This document shows, piece by piece, positions 8,005 through 16,854 of a DNA stretch of 64,000 bases. Source of the DNA: Streptosporangiaceae bacterium (lineage in GTDB: Bacteria; Actinomycetota; Actinomycetes; Streptosporangiales; Streptosporangiaceae); NCBI GenBank assembly GCA_030041195.1, contig JASHOI010000006.1, positions 1-64,000 on the forward strand. The letters are read 5' to 3'. Position 1 is the first letter of the stretch. Every line of letters begins with the position of its first letter. Under the pieces are notes generated by a model. The model was not told where the DNA came from, did not search any database, and saw only the letters and a list, made by a program, of their open reading frames with translations. The translations under genes and the position numbers were made by a program.

Positions 8005-9545
8005 AGGTCTACCTCCTGCACCGGGATCAGGACTTTGACTTCGCGGCTGACCTGCCCGCTTGGCACGAAGATCTGACCCAGGACCTGGAACTGACCACGC
8101 TGCTCAACGCGATGGCCGGCCGGGATGCGTTCCTTTTCGACGTGTCCAGGAAGGTGCTGCTGGCCTGGCTCACCGACCCGGACGCCATCCGCTACCGGCA
8201 GCGGGTCCTCGCCGACTGCCTCGCAGAACCCGAGGTAATCCGGGCAATGTACGCGGTGGCGGTGGCTGCGCTGCAGGACAAGCGGAGCTTCTTCGGCAGT
8301 TACGGCGGCTCGTACCAGAGCCCGTCGTCGAACCTGTCCGGCGCGGTCAGCTACCTCGAGGCCTACACGGCCCGCCTCAAGCAGCTACGCCAGCTCGCGG
8401 ACGACCACGCCGCGAAGTTCCGCTCCGACGGGCTGCGGACGCTATGCGCCACGCTGCAGCGGGAACTGAGCGACGAGTACTTCGACCAGATCGGCTACCA
8501 CCTGAGAAAGCTGCGCTTTCATTCGGGCGTGCTGATCAGCGGCGAGCTCGGACGGGACAACAGCGGGATCAACTTTGTGCTCCGCGCTCCCGGCGACGCC
8601 CGGCCGTGGTGGAGGGAACGGCTAGGGATCGGCCAGCGGTCGTCCTACTCCTTCACGATCCCGCCCCGCGATGAGGCGGGCGGGCAGATCCTGGACGACC
8701 TCACCAGCCGGGGTCTGAACTTGGTGGCCAACGCAGCCGCCCAGTCGGCCGACCACATCGGCAGCTATTTCACCATGCTGCGGGCGGAACTGGGCTTCTA
8801 CGTCGGATGCCTCAATCTCGCTGATCTGCTGGCCGCCAAAGAGATCCCGGTATCGGTTCCCACGCCCGAGGAACTGTCGCCGCCGGCGCTCACCTGCACG
8901 GAATTGCGTGATCCTTGCCTTTGCCTGCGGTCCGAAGGCACGGTCGTGGGCAACGACGTCAAAGCCGACGGGAAATCGCTGGTCATCATCACTGGCGCCA
9001 ACTCCGGCGGGAAATCCACGTTCTTGCGCAGCGTCGGCCTGGCCCAGCTGATGATGCAGTGCGGGCTGTTCGTCACCGCAGAGTCCTACCAGGCGAATGT
9101 CAGCAGCGGGATCTTCACGCACTTTATCCGGGAGGAAGATCCCAGCATGACCAGCGGCCGGCTCGACGAAGAGCTGAAGCGCATGAGCACGGTCGCCGAC
9201 GAGATCGGGCCGCACGGCCTGATGCTATTCAACGAGTCCTTCGCCGGCACCAACGAGCGTGAGGGATCCGAAATCGGCTATCAGATCGTCCGCGCCCTGC
9301 TGGAGGACGAGATCACGGTTTTCTTCGTCTCCCACCGGTTCGAATTCGCCGACCGGTTTCATCGCGAGCAGCCCGGCTCCACTCTCTTTCTCAGAGCCGA
9401 ACGCCAGTCCGACGGGCGCCGGAACTACAAGCTGGCGGTCAAAGAGCCCCTCCCGACCAGCTTCGGGGAAGACCTCTATTACCAGCTTGGCGGGTGGCTG
9501 GACGAGGACAAGGCCCCGGCGGCAGCGACCCAAGCAGGGGGCTGA
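8001..9545 (+). CDS. MutS-like ATPase, subunit B of pair 1
   Basis: 514 residues from GTG 8001, inside the stop region of subunit A. The N-terminus MKVYLLHRDQDF is shared with the other B subunits in the window. The ATPase domain has Walker A GANSGGKSTFLRS near residue 331, followed by LMMQCGLFV, and Walker B LMLFNESF near 406 with NE instead of DE, then AGTNEREGSEIG, which replaces the MutS signature loop. Both subunits of the pair therefore share the Asp-to-Asn change, yet they differ in all flanking motifs, which suggests an obligate heterodimer with composite ATP sites. A HRFEFA segment near 448 takes the position of the usual switch histidine. There is no DNA-clamp mismatch domain. Function in fluoride stress is unknown. 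Confidence 0.88.
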   Translation: MKVYLLHRDQDFDFAADLPAWHEDLTQDLELTTLLNAMAGRDAFLFDVSRKVLLAWLTDPDAIRYRQRVLADCLAEPEVIRAMYAVAVAALQDKRSFFGSYGGSYQSPSSNLSGAVSYLEAYTARLKQLRQLADDHAAKFRSDGLRTLCATLQRELSDEYFDQIGYHLRKLRFHSGVLISGELGRDNSGINFVLRAPGDARPWWRERLGIGQRSSYSFTIPPRDEAGGQILDDLTSRGLNLVANAAAQSADHIGSYFTMLRAELGFYVGCLNLADLLAAKEIPVSVPTPEELSPPALTCTELRDPCLCLRSEGTVVGNDVKADGKSLVIITGANSGGKSTFLRSVGLAQLMMQCGLFVTAESYQANVSSGIFTHFIREEDPSMTSGRLDEELKRMSTVADEIGPHGLMLFNESFAGTNEREGSEIGYQIVRALLEDEITVFFVSHRFEFADRFHREQPGSTLFLRAERQSDGRRNYKLAVKEPLPTSFGEDLYYQLGGWLDEDKAPAAATQAGG

Positions 9546-9607
9546 ACGGTCATCAGGGCCAAGCTGCGCTGTGCCCGGCCGCTCGGCGACGGCTGACCCC
9601 CGGCGCC

Positions 9608-12028
9608 CTACTCGGGCTCCGCGGGCAGGGCGAGGGCGGGCTGCCCGGCGAGCAGCCGGAGCGCGTCAAGGGAGGCGCTGGCCTCGTCTGCGGTGATCAG
9701 GCCGCGGCGCAGCGCTTCCCTTTTGAGGGCAAAGGCCCTCATGTTGTCTGATGCCCGTTGCAGCTGTGCGGCAGCCGCGCTGGTCATGGCCTGGCCAGCG
9801 GGTAGTGACGAGCACGCTTGCAGGACCAGGGCCAGGTGCCGCAGGCACAGCCGCGGCGGATCGGCGGCGGGTGCCTGCGCGGCTAGTTCCCCTGCTGCCT
9901 GCCGCTCGGTCCCGGCGAGCACGGCGCACGCCGGGCAGGTCTGGGTCCGCGCTATGGCCGCGACGTGCTCGGCGAGCTCACTGGGATCGCGGCTACTGGC
10001 ATCGGCTTCACGCAGCGCGCCCGCGAGCTGGCTGGCCAGCCGGGCGTTCCCAGCGGAGATACCCACCGGAGAAGCCAGGTGGGCGTACTGCCAGGTGTGC
10101 AGCGGGCAGAACCCGCCGGTCTCGGCGTGCCGGGCCTGGTCGGCCTCGCTGGTCGCCAAGAGGAATTGCCGACGGATCAGGTATTCGCTCTGCGCCGCCT
10201 CCAGCTGGCCGCAGATCACGCATGGGCCGCCGGTGGCGGGCAGCGCCGCGGCCTGCGGCTCAGGTTCCAGATCACATGCCGGGCTGGTGGCGTCCGGTAC
10301 CCAGGCGGCCACAGATCGCTCGAAGGCGGCAAGCCGTCCGGTGAGATCGGCCAGGATCGCCACGTCATCGTCGCGTGGCGGAGCCGACAGGTAACGGCGG
10401 AACTGGGCGGCCTCCGCGGTGGCCTGCCGTCGTGCCTGCTCACCGAGCCGCCGTGCCCAGTCCGCGGCGGCGTCCGCGAACGCGGCTGCCGCACGCCCGG
10501 CGAAGCCGGCTACCGCGGCGCTGATTGCGGCGGAGATGACGAGGGCCGCCTCATCGCCGGTGATGCCGCGGCCGCGGCGCCGCCGGTTCCTGGCAGGCGG
10601 GTCTGGCACGGCCCAGTCCACCCAGGGAACGGCGAGCTGCGGTATCTCCTCGCCGGCCCAGCCTGCCGGCGCGCCGTCATAGACCGGCAGGCCCGTGGCG
10701 GCGGCGCCCAGCTCTCGCGGAAAACGGGCCAGATCCAGCAGGACACCGATGTCCTGGGCCGCGGCCGCGATTAGCGCCTCGCGCAGCTCGGCCGCCCGCC
10801 GCTCCAGCCAGGCACCGGCGGCCTGCCGTCCGGCCAGGCGCAAGGCATCCAGCGCGGCGGGTACCGGATCGCTGTCCGGTCCGGTGAATGCACCCTCTGG
10901 TTCCATGGCCGCGGGCGCGAGCAGCTCGGCGAGCTCGGCTTCCCAGCCGGTGCCGCGATCAGCGAGAACATTGGCGACGGCGGTGTCAGTGGTGACAGCG
11001 AGCCGGTCCGCCACGGCGCCGAGGTGATCCTGCAATTCCCTCACCCGCGACTCGAAGCCGGCCACGATGCTGTCACATTCCGGGCCGCCGCCAGCAGCGG
11101 CCTGCCCGGCCTGCAGGTCGCGCTGCTGCCGCGCGACCAGGCTGGCCGCCGCGGCCGCGACATTGCCGAGCGCGACCCGCCCCCGCTCGGCGGTCAGGAA
11201 CGAGGTCAGCGCGTCGCGCAGCGGGCCGATCCCGCTGTCAGCCAGCTGCCGGACGTCGCCGTTCATCGCACCGTCCAGCGCCTGCAGCGCGCAGATCCCG
11301 AAGACCTGCGGCTCGGCGGGCAGGCTGACACGCGCCCAGCGCTGCACGTACCTGGTCACCTCCGCCGCATCGGCGTCGGTCACCAGATCACGCTTGTTGA
11401 TGACCACGAACAGCTTGCCGGACTGCCCGGCTGCGGTGGTCAGGAAGTCCGTCTCGGTCTCGGTCAGCGCCGAGTCAAATCCGGTGACGAACACGACGGC
11501 GTCGGCCTGGGGCAGATAGCGCAACGTGGTGGCGGTGTTCGCGGCGATCGCCGACCCGACGCCGGGGGTGTCGATGAATTCAAAGCCCAGCCGCAGCAAC
11601 TCGGCCGGGATCTCCACCTCGACCGAAGTGACCTGCATCCGGGTCCGCTCGGCGCTCGTCTGCGCCACGAACCGGGGCACGTCGGCCACCGGCACCTCTA
11701 CGGGCAGCGCCGCGGCGTGGCTGCGGACCAGCGCGCGAGCCCGGGTTCCATACCGGACGGTGGTGACCACCGATGTCATCGGCAGCGCACCCGTCGGCAG
11801 GCAGGGCTCGCCCAGCAGCGCGTTCATCAACGTGGTTTTGCCGCGGCTGAACTGACCGATCACCGCCAGCTGGAACCGGCCGGCCGCCAGCCGGGTCAGC
11901 AGCGTCCTGATCTGCTGCTCACGCTGCTCGTCCCGGTGAGAGTGCGCGATAGGCAGAACGGCACGGATCATGTCCGCCAGCTCGAGCCGCCGCTGCTGGT
12001 AGCCGGTCAGCCCATCCATCTTTCCCAT
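9608..12028 (-). CDS. Dynamin-like GTPase with C-terminal zinc-ribbon modules
   Basis: 806 residues from ATG 12028, preceded by GGGGTGG; a second possible ATG lies at 12019. G1 is GQFSRGKTT at residues 58-66, G3 is DTPGVGS and G4 is NKRD, the hallmarks of bacterial dynamin-like GTPases. Long helices follow. The C-terminus carries two CxxC...CxxH modules: CVIC...FCPLH and CPAC...LCLRH, probably zinc-binding. The protein at 52540-54975 is a clear paralogue with the same layout. The CxxC/CxxH modules also make up the protein at 22931-24193. Bacterial dynamins remodel or stabilise membranes; how that serves fluoride tolerance is inference. Its transcript starts with a fluoride riboswitch about 200 bases upstream. 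Confidence 0.87.
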   Translation of the reverse strand: MGKMDGLTGYQQRRLELADMIRAVLPIAHSHRDEQREQQIRTLLTRLAAGRFQLAVIGQFSRGKTTLMNALLGEPCLPTGALPMTSVVTTVRYGTRARALVRSHAAALPVEVPVADVPRFVAQTSAERTRMQVTSVEVEIPAELLRLGFEFIDTPGVGSAIAANTATTLRYLPQADAVVFVTGFDSALTETETDFLTTAAGQSGKLFVVINKRDLVTDADAAEVTRYVQRWARVSLPAEPQVFGICALQALDGAMNGDVRQLADSGIGPLRDALTSFLTAERGRVALGNVAAAAASLVARQQRDLQAGQAAAGGGPECDSIVAGFESRVRELQDHLGAVADRLAVTTDTAVANVLADRGTGWEAELAELLAPAAMEPEGAFTGPDSDPVPAALDALRLAGRQAAGAWLERRAAELREALIAAAAQDIGVLLDLARFPRELGAAATGLPVYDGAPAGWAGEEIPQLAVPWVDWAVPDPPARNRRRRGRGITGDEAALVISAAISAAVAGFAGRAAAAFADAAADWARRLGEQARRQATAEAAQFRRYLSAPPRDDDVAILADLTGRLAAFERSVAAWVPDATSPACDLEPEPQAAALPATGGPCVICGQLEAAQSEYLIRRQFLLATSEADQARHAETGGFCPLHTWQYAHLASPVGISAGNARLASQLAGALREADASSRDPSELAEHVAAIARTQTCPACAVLAGTERQAAGELAAQAPAADPPRLCLRHLALVLQACSSLPAGQAMTSAAAAQLQRASDNMRAFALKREALRRGLITADEASASLDALRLLAGQPALALPAEPE

Positions 12029-12226
12029 TGCCACCCCGGCTGCCTGGCAGCCACCCGCCAGGACGCGGCGGCCAGGAACCGCACCGCGGCGAGCCGGGCA
12101 GCCACGACGAACGCGGTCAGCGCGCCTGCGGGCGATCTCAGGGACGAAGATGCGTGCTGCGCCGAGCACGGCGAGCCGCAACCAGGCCAGTCACCAGCCA
12201 CCATCAGCTTCCACCGATCCTTAACC

Positions 12227-12278
12227 GGTAGAAGCCATCAGCCACAGCGGCGGTTCTGGCGGGCTTTCATCGCCGGGA
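12227..12278 (-). promoter_or_regulatory. Fluoride riboswitch before dynamin-like gene
   Basis: On the minus strand: hairpin GGCG/CGCC with loop ATGAAAGCC, a second stem, then TGATGG and CTTCTACC. Loop AAGCC pairs with GGCTT. The loop is one base longer than in its neighbours. About 200 bases of leader separate it from the ATG at 12028. Confidence 0.88.
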
Positions 12279-12490
12279 AAATTGTACCTATCACCTCACC
12301 TGTCGGGGGCAGGCGGTCAGGTGTGCATGACGTCCTCGGCGGTGGCTGCCGAACTGACGAGGTCGCGCGACCTTCCGCCCGCGTGGGCCGAGGAGCAGGC
12401 TCAGCAGATTGCCGTCCGTCGAGTCGGCTGATTCTCGTCGATTCGGCTACCCAGCGGGCGGCGCAACTCGCGCAGCATCGAATGCCGCGG

Positions 12491-13243
12491 CTACCGGAGC
12501 CCCGGCGACATGCCAGACAGCGGTGCCCAGCCCAGCAAGACCTCGCCATCAGCGATCGCAGAGCCGAGGCAGCGGGAACGGGAACTGAGCTGCCAGGGAT
12601 CACGGTCGCAGGTAATACCGATCAGGATGCCGCGACGGACGGTGACCAGGCCGGCGAGAGGCCGCGGCCGGACGAGTGCTGACCAGGCTTGCTCGCCGAT
12701 CATCACGATCACCGAGATACCGGTCTCGCAGGCTCGCATCCAGGCCTTGCCGACGGCCCGCAGCGGATACGCGCGCGCCAGCGCGCTTGACTCAGCGAAA
12801 CCGAGCCGGCGGTAGTACTCCACGTCGGCGTTGACGGCCTCGCCCGGGCCGACAGGGCGGACACGGGCCGTTTCCAACGACGGGTGGACGAGCAGAAGCG
12901 GCATCGAAAGCTCTTGCGCTCTGGGTACCCGCAGCCAGCGCAGCCGTCGCCACGTCGCCATCCGCAGCGACGCGCAGGTGGTCACGGCAGCCCATGTTCC
13001 CTGGCAGTGCAGATCCTCAGCCCCGACCTCGAGCCACGCCGAGGTGGCGCACTCGGCGTGATAGGCGACGAGCGTGACGATCTCCTGGTCGTCGCGGTAG
13101 GCACGAACGCTCAGCGGCCCGCTCCCCAGCGCGCCTCCGCAGGTCAGGCACTGGCCTCCCGGACCGAAGCGGTGAGCCAGTGCCGTCACCGTTGGCTCGC
13201 CAAGGCGGTATCTGATCACGTCAGCAATATCGAAAACAACCAC
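12491..13243 (-). CDS. Hypothetical protein with CxxC motif, fluoride-riboswitch controlled
   Basis: 250 residues from GTG 13243, with a strong GGGAGGG four bases upstream. I do not recognise the family. A CLTCGG motif near residue 33 and a further YHAECAT segment near 62 could form a small zinc site. The rest is a mixed alpha/beta soluble protein with no signal peptide or membrane helix, rich in Arg, Trp and Leu in the middle. The gene stands alone between the dynamin-like unit and a divergent operon for complex A. A fluoride riboswitch lies about 180 bases upstream on the same strand, which supports it being a real gene and part of the same response. Confidence 0.75.
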   Translation of the reverse strand: MVVFDIADVIRYRLGEPTVTALAHRFGPGGQCLTCGGALGSGPLSVRAYRDDQEIVTLVAYHAECATSAWLEVGAEDLHCQGTWAAVTTCASLRMATWRRLRWLRVPRAQELSMPLLLVHPSLETARVRPVGPGEAVNADVEYYRRLGFAESSALARAYPLRAVGKAWMRACETGISVIVMIGEQAWSALVRPRPLAGLVTVRRGILIGITCDRDPWQLSSRSRCLGSAIADGEVLLGWAPLSGMSPGLR

Positions 13244-13420
13244 GGGGCCCTCCCAGTAGGGCCGGCCTTACGGCTGGGGCACAGTCGGCGGCCGCTATCG
13301 GCCGCGGGCACAGACGAGCCACACGCGGTCATCACAGGGACACGGCGATCGTATGGCCTCATGCCAGGCACGCCAGCCGCTTGCACCCACCGTCCGTACC
13401 TCCAGGTCAGGCCGGGCATC

Positions 13421-13470
13421 GGTAGAGGCCATTAGCGGGCATCTCGCGGTTGCGGCGAGCCTCATCGCCA
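13421..13470 (-). promoter_or_regulatory. Fluoride riboswitch before the 250-residue CxxC protein
   Basis: Minus strand: hairpin GGCG/CGCC with loop ATGAGGCT, second stem, TAATGG, then CCTCTACC. Loop GAGGC pairs with GCCTC. It lies back to back with the plus-strand element at 13586, so both promoters must fit in about 115 bases. Confidence 0.93.
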
Positions 13471-13585
13471 CTGTCATTGTTGTCCGCTGCGCCGACCGCG
13501 GGCAACATAACCCGCGGAACGGGCCGCCCATGATCCGGATTCTCGGTCGCGCCGACAGGGCGGGCAGTACACTAAACGGTAGTAA

Positions 13586-13645
13586 TGCGATGAGGCTCGC
13601 ATGGGCCTAGCCACGTGGTGCCGGCAAGGCTGATGGCCTCTACAC
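13586..13645 (+). promoter_or_regulatory. Fluoride riboswitch before complex A operon
   Basis: Hairpin TGCG/CGCA with loop ATGAGGCT, an extended second stem, TGATGG and CCTCTAC. Loop GAGGC pairs with GCCTC. The first operon gene starts 21 bases downstream. Confidence 0.93.
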
Positions 13646-13666
13646 CAACGGTGGAAGAGGCCTGCC

Positions 13667-14617
13667 GTGACAGCTATCGCTTTGCAGGTTCTCCAGAGCG
13701 CTGCGGTCTTGTTCCTCGCCCCTGTTTATGCCGGTTTCCTGGCCCGGGCCGAGGCCATACTCCAGTCGAAACGCGGGCCAAGCGTCTTGCAGCCCTATCG
13801 CGACCTGGCCAAGCTGCTTCGCAAGGACAGCGCGGTTTCAGAGGACGCCACGTGGATCTTCCGCGCAGCGCCGTTTGCCGCGTTCTCCTGTTACCTGACG
13901 GTCTCCGTGATCGTTCCGATCATCACCAATGAGCCACTGCCGCTCGCATTCCTCGCGGACCTGATCGGCGGGGCCTTCGTACTGATGCTGGCGAGCTTTT
14001 CGATCACGCTGGCGGCGCTGGATACGGCCAGCCCGGCGGGTGGGCTGGGTGCCAGCCGCACAACCTGGGTTGGCAGCCTGGCGGAGCCCTCGCTGATCCT
14101 GGTGTTTTTCACCGTCGCCGCGCTGTCTAACTCCGACAACCCTTATCTCGAGAACCACGCAGTCGCAGGCTCGCTGACGGCGTACACGCTGCCTACGCAC
14201 CTCCTCGGCCTGGCTGCGTTCTTCATGGTCGTCCTGGCAGAGAACGGGCGGATCCCGATCGAAAGCCCCGGCGTGAGCACGGAGATCTCGATGATCGAGG
14301 AGAGCCGGGTGCTGGAGTATTCGGGCCGCGAGTACGCCCTGGTCAAGTGGGGGAGCTGGATGAAGCTCTTCCTGCTGTCCTCGATCTTCATGAACGTGTT
14401 CGTGCTGCCCTGGGGGCTCGGGAACGCGGACTCGATCCTGGGCGGGCTGCAGGGAGTGGGTGCCCTGGCCGGCAAACTGGTGGTCTGCGGGATCCTCATC
14501 GTGATCATCGATACCTCGTTCGCCAAGCTGCGGTTCTTCCGGATCGCCGAATACCTCGGCGGCTCGTTCCTGCTGGCGCTGATCGGCATCATCACCGGCT
14601 ACGTGATCAGGAGGTGA
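13667..14617 (+). CDS. HyfC/NuoH-family membrane subunit, complex A
   Basis: 316 residues from GTG 13667 (GGAAGAGG upstream). A multi-spanning membrane protein of the NuoH/HyfC/HycD family, which forms the junction between the peripheral arm and the antiporter-like arm in complex I and group 4 hydrogenases. Diagnostic segments are the N-terminal RGPSVLQPYRDLAKLLRK, the central ENGRIPIESPG loop, the EYSGRE motif, and KLRFFRIAEYLGG near the C-terminus, which match HyfC rather than NuoH. First gene of a tightly spaced operon HyfC-HyfE-HyfF-HyfB. This operon contains no peripheral-arm partner, so its coupling role here is unclear. Confidence 0.9.
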   Translation: MTAIALQVLQSAAVLFLAPVYAGFLARAEAILQSKRGPSVLQPYRDLAKLLRKDSAVSEDATWIFRAAPFAAFSCYLTVSVIVPIITNEPLPLAFLADLIGGAFVLMLASFSITLAALDTASPAGGLGASRTTWVGSLAEPSLILVFFTVAALSNSDNPYLENHAVAGSLTAYTLPTHLLGLAAFFMVVLAENGRIPIESPGVSTEISMIEESRVLEYSGREYALVKWGSWMKLFLLSSIFMNVFVLPWGLGNADSILGGLQGVGALAGKLVVCGILIVIIDTSFAKLRFFRIAEYLGGSFLLALIGIITGYVIRR

Positions 14618-14621
14618 TCGG

Positions 14622-15290
14622 ATGACATCGGCGACCTCTGTGGAAATGATCCTGCTCAACCTGGCATCGGTGCTAATCCTGCTGTGCGCTTTTGCTTGCC
14701 TCGGGTCGAAGCTGTTCGACCGCTATGTGGGCTATTACGCGGTCCAGTCCGTGCTGCTGTCCGTGGTCGCCGGGATCGTCGCCTACGACCTGGATTCCGC
14801 GCCACTATGGGCGCTTGCCGTGCTGACCCTGCTAATCAAGGGCGTGGGCATCCCGGTCTCGACGCGCCGTTACCTGCTGGCCAGGCTCAGCCTCAAACGG
14901 GATGCCGCGATCGCGCTGGGCCTGTCCACGACGCTGATAATCGGGGCCGTGCTGACCGGGCTCGCCTACTTCGCGATGCGCCCCTCCACCCTGCCCGGCC
15001 GCCTGCTGGACACCGCGGCGGTGCCGCTCGCGATGGCCGTGGTGCTGCTCGGCGGCCTGTGCATGGTGGTGCGGCGACACACGATCGCGCAGCTGCTCGG
15101 CTGGCTGATCGTCGAGAACGGGGTTTTCCTCGGCGCGATCACGCTCGTCGCCACGTTCCCGTTCATCGTCGAGGCCGGGATCTTCCTGGACCTGGTCGCC
15201 GGGGTGCTGATCATGCTCACGCTCGTCTCCGGGCTCGCGCAGCGGCTGGCGTCGGCGAGCGCGGGCGATCTGCGGAGGCTGAGCGGGTGA
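14622..15290 (+). CDS. HyfE-like (NuoK-type) membrane subunit, complex A
   Basis: 222 residues from ATG 14622, with AGGAGG just upstream inside the end of the previous gene. About six hydrophobic helices. The segments RRHTIAQLLGWLIVENG and ATFPFIVEAGIFLDLVAGV match HyfE, the enlarged NuoK-like subunit of group 4 hydrogenases, including the intramembrane Glu of the proton path (ENG and VEAG). It overlaps the next start by four bases. The copies in complexes B and C have the same conserved block. Confidence 0.88.
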   Translation: MTSATSVEMILLNLASVLILLCAFACLGSKLFDRYVGYYAVQSVLLSVVAGIVAYDLDSAPLWALAVLTLLIKGVGIPVSTRRYLLARLSLKRDAAIALGLSTTLIIGAVLTGLAYFAMRPSTLPGRLLDTAAVPLAMAVVLLGGLCMVVRRHTIAQLLGWLIVENGVFLGAITLVATFPFIVEAGIFLDLVAGVLIMLTLVSGLAQRLASASAGDLRRLSG

Positions 15291-16759
15291 CACTCACGCT
15301 GTCCGTGCTCGCCTGGGCGCTGCCGCTGGCCGGCGCGATCGTGCCCTGGGCCGGTGCCAGCGCGCGGGGGACCGGGACCGCGACCGCGGCGGGCGGGGCC
15401 GGCTCGCTCGCCGCCGCGATCGCACTCGCCGTGCGCATCGTCTCCGGACACCCGCTCAAGCTGCTCGGCGGGTTCATCTACGTCGACTCGCTGTCGGCGT
15501 TCTTCGTAGCCACCGTGGCGCTCGTGGTCACGCTGGCCGGCCTCGGCTCGTATTCCTACCTGCGGGCCGAGGAAGAGCGCGGCGAGCTGAGCCCGTTGCA
15601 GGTGCGCCTGTACGGCACATTCTTCGCTGTGTTCGCTTCGCTCATGCTCGCGGCCCTGCAGACCGGCAATCTAGGGCTGCTGTGGGTTCTGATCGAGGCC
15701 TCGACCCTGGCGAGCGCGGTGCTGGTGGCGCTGGAAGCGCGCCCTACCTCCCTGGAAGCGGCGTGGAAGTACATCATCATCAGCTCGTTCGGCGTGACGA
15801 TCGCGCTGGTGGGAACCCTGTTCGTCTACTACTCGGCGATCTTCCTGCACATCTCGCCGGACCAGCGGCTCACCTGGCCCACGCTGTTCGCGCACGCGAG
15901 CCTCCTGCAGGCGCCAAGCCTGCGGCTGGCGTTCCTGCTGGTGCTGGTCGGCTACGGCACGAAGGTCGGCCTGGCGCCGATGCACACCTGGCTGCCGGAC
16001 GCGCACTCCGAGGCGCCGAGCCCGGCGAGCGCGATGCTGTCCGCGGCACTGCTGAACACGGGCATGTACGCGATCATCCGGTTCCAGGCGCTGACCGCTG
16101 CCGAGCTTGGCCGCTACGCCAACGACGTGCTGCTCATCTTCGGCTTCGCCTCGCTGCTGGTCGGGGCGCTGTTCATGATCGAGTGCGAGAACTTCAAGCG
16201 CCTGTTCGCGTATTCCTCGATCGAGCACATGGGGATTATCGCGGTCGCGCTGGGGTTCGGCGGAGCGCTTGGATACTACGGCGCGTTGCTGCAGATACTC
16301 ACGCACGCGATCGGGAAGTCCGTGCTTTTCCTGACGAGCGGCGACATCGTGCTGCGGTACCGGACCCGGAACGTCGCCGCCGTGCGCGGCCTGCTACCGG
16401 TTGCTCCGGTCACCGGCTTGGCGCTGCTGCTCGGATCGCTGGCCATCCTCGGCTCGCCACCGTTCGGCGTCTTCCTCTCCGAGTTCACGATCGTGCGCGC
16501 AGGCTTCGCCAGCAAGGCGGCCTGGCTTGGCTTCCTGCTGCTGGCGCTGCTCGTGGTCGCGTTCGTGGCGTTCTCGCGCACCGCCGTGGGCATGGTCTTC
16601 GGGACGCCGCCGCGCGAAACGGCGAGCGTGGCGGCCCCGTCACGGTGGGTGGGTGGTTCCCCGCTGGTTGCCGGTCTCGGGCTGCTTCTCCTGCTCGGAC
16701 TGTGGATACCAGACGGGCTCAATGAGCTGATCCTGCACGCGATGAGGGCGATAGCATGA
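15287..16759 (+). CDS. HyfF-like (NuoL/M/N, MrpD-type) antiporter subunit, complex A
   Basis: 490 residues from GTG 15287, which overlaps the HyfE stop; the open frame extends much further upstream, but only as a shadow of HyfE. A Proton_antipo_M-type polytopic protein. Key residues of the proton channel are visible: WVLIEASTLAS (TM5 Glu), WKYIIISSFG (Lys), YGTKVGLAPMHTWLPDAHSEAPSP (Lys and the conserved loop), and YSSIEHMGI. This is the HyfF/HycC-like arrangement. Its stop overlaps a 32-codon mini-ORF. It probably translocates H+ or Na+. Confidence 0.9.
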   Translation: MTLTLSVLAWALPLAGAIVPWAGASARGTGTATAAGGAGSLAAAIALAVRIVSGHPLKLLGGFIYVDSLSAFFVATVALVVTLAGLGSYSYLRAEEERGELSPLQVRLYGTFFAVFASLMLAALQTGNLGLLWVLIEASTLASAVLVALEARPTSLEAAWKYIIISSFGVTIALVGTLFVYYSAIFLHISPDQRLTWPTLFAHASLLQAPSLRLAFLLVLVGYGTKVGLAPMHTWLPDAHSEAPSPASAMLSAALLNTGMYAIIRFQALTAAELGRYANDVLLIFGFASLLVGALFMIECENFKRLFAYSSIEHMGIIAVALGFGGALGYYGALLQILTHAIGKSVLFLTSGDIVLRYRTRNVAAVRGLLPVAPVTGLALLLGSLAILGSPPFGVFLSEFTIVRAGFASKAAWLGFLLLALLVVAFVAFSRTAVGMVFGTPPRETASVAAPSRWVGGSPLVAGLGLLLLLGLWIPDGLNELILHAMRAIA

Positions 16760-16854
16760 GTTACCAGGTGATCACCGTGCGGTCAGCGGTCGCCCGGCCG
16801 CACGCGAACGAGGCCCTTGCAGGTCCTGCGGGTCGCCTGGAGGACGTGCGGTGA
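16756..16854 (+). CDS. 32-residue coupled mini-ORF at the place of the missing peripheral arm
   Basis: ATG 16756 overlaps the HyfF stop and the TGA at 16852-16854 overlaps the GTG of HyfB, so the frame is coupled at both ends. The peptide is MSYQVITVRSA followed by an Arg/Ala/Gly-rich tail with no recognisable domain. In complexes B and C this exact position holds HycE-like, ferredoxin and HycG-like genes. It may be a deletion scar that keeps ribosomes moving to HyfB, or a real small subunit. Confidence 0.4.
   Translation: MSYQVITVRSAVARPHANEALAGPAGRLEDVR

Noticed and set aside
12179..12215. Second TGATGG-like match next to the riboswitch at 12227 (minus)
   Set aside because: GAAGCTGATGGTGGC lacks a first hairpin and pseudoknot partner.
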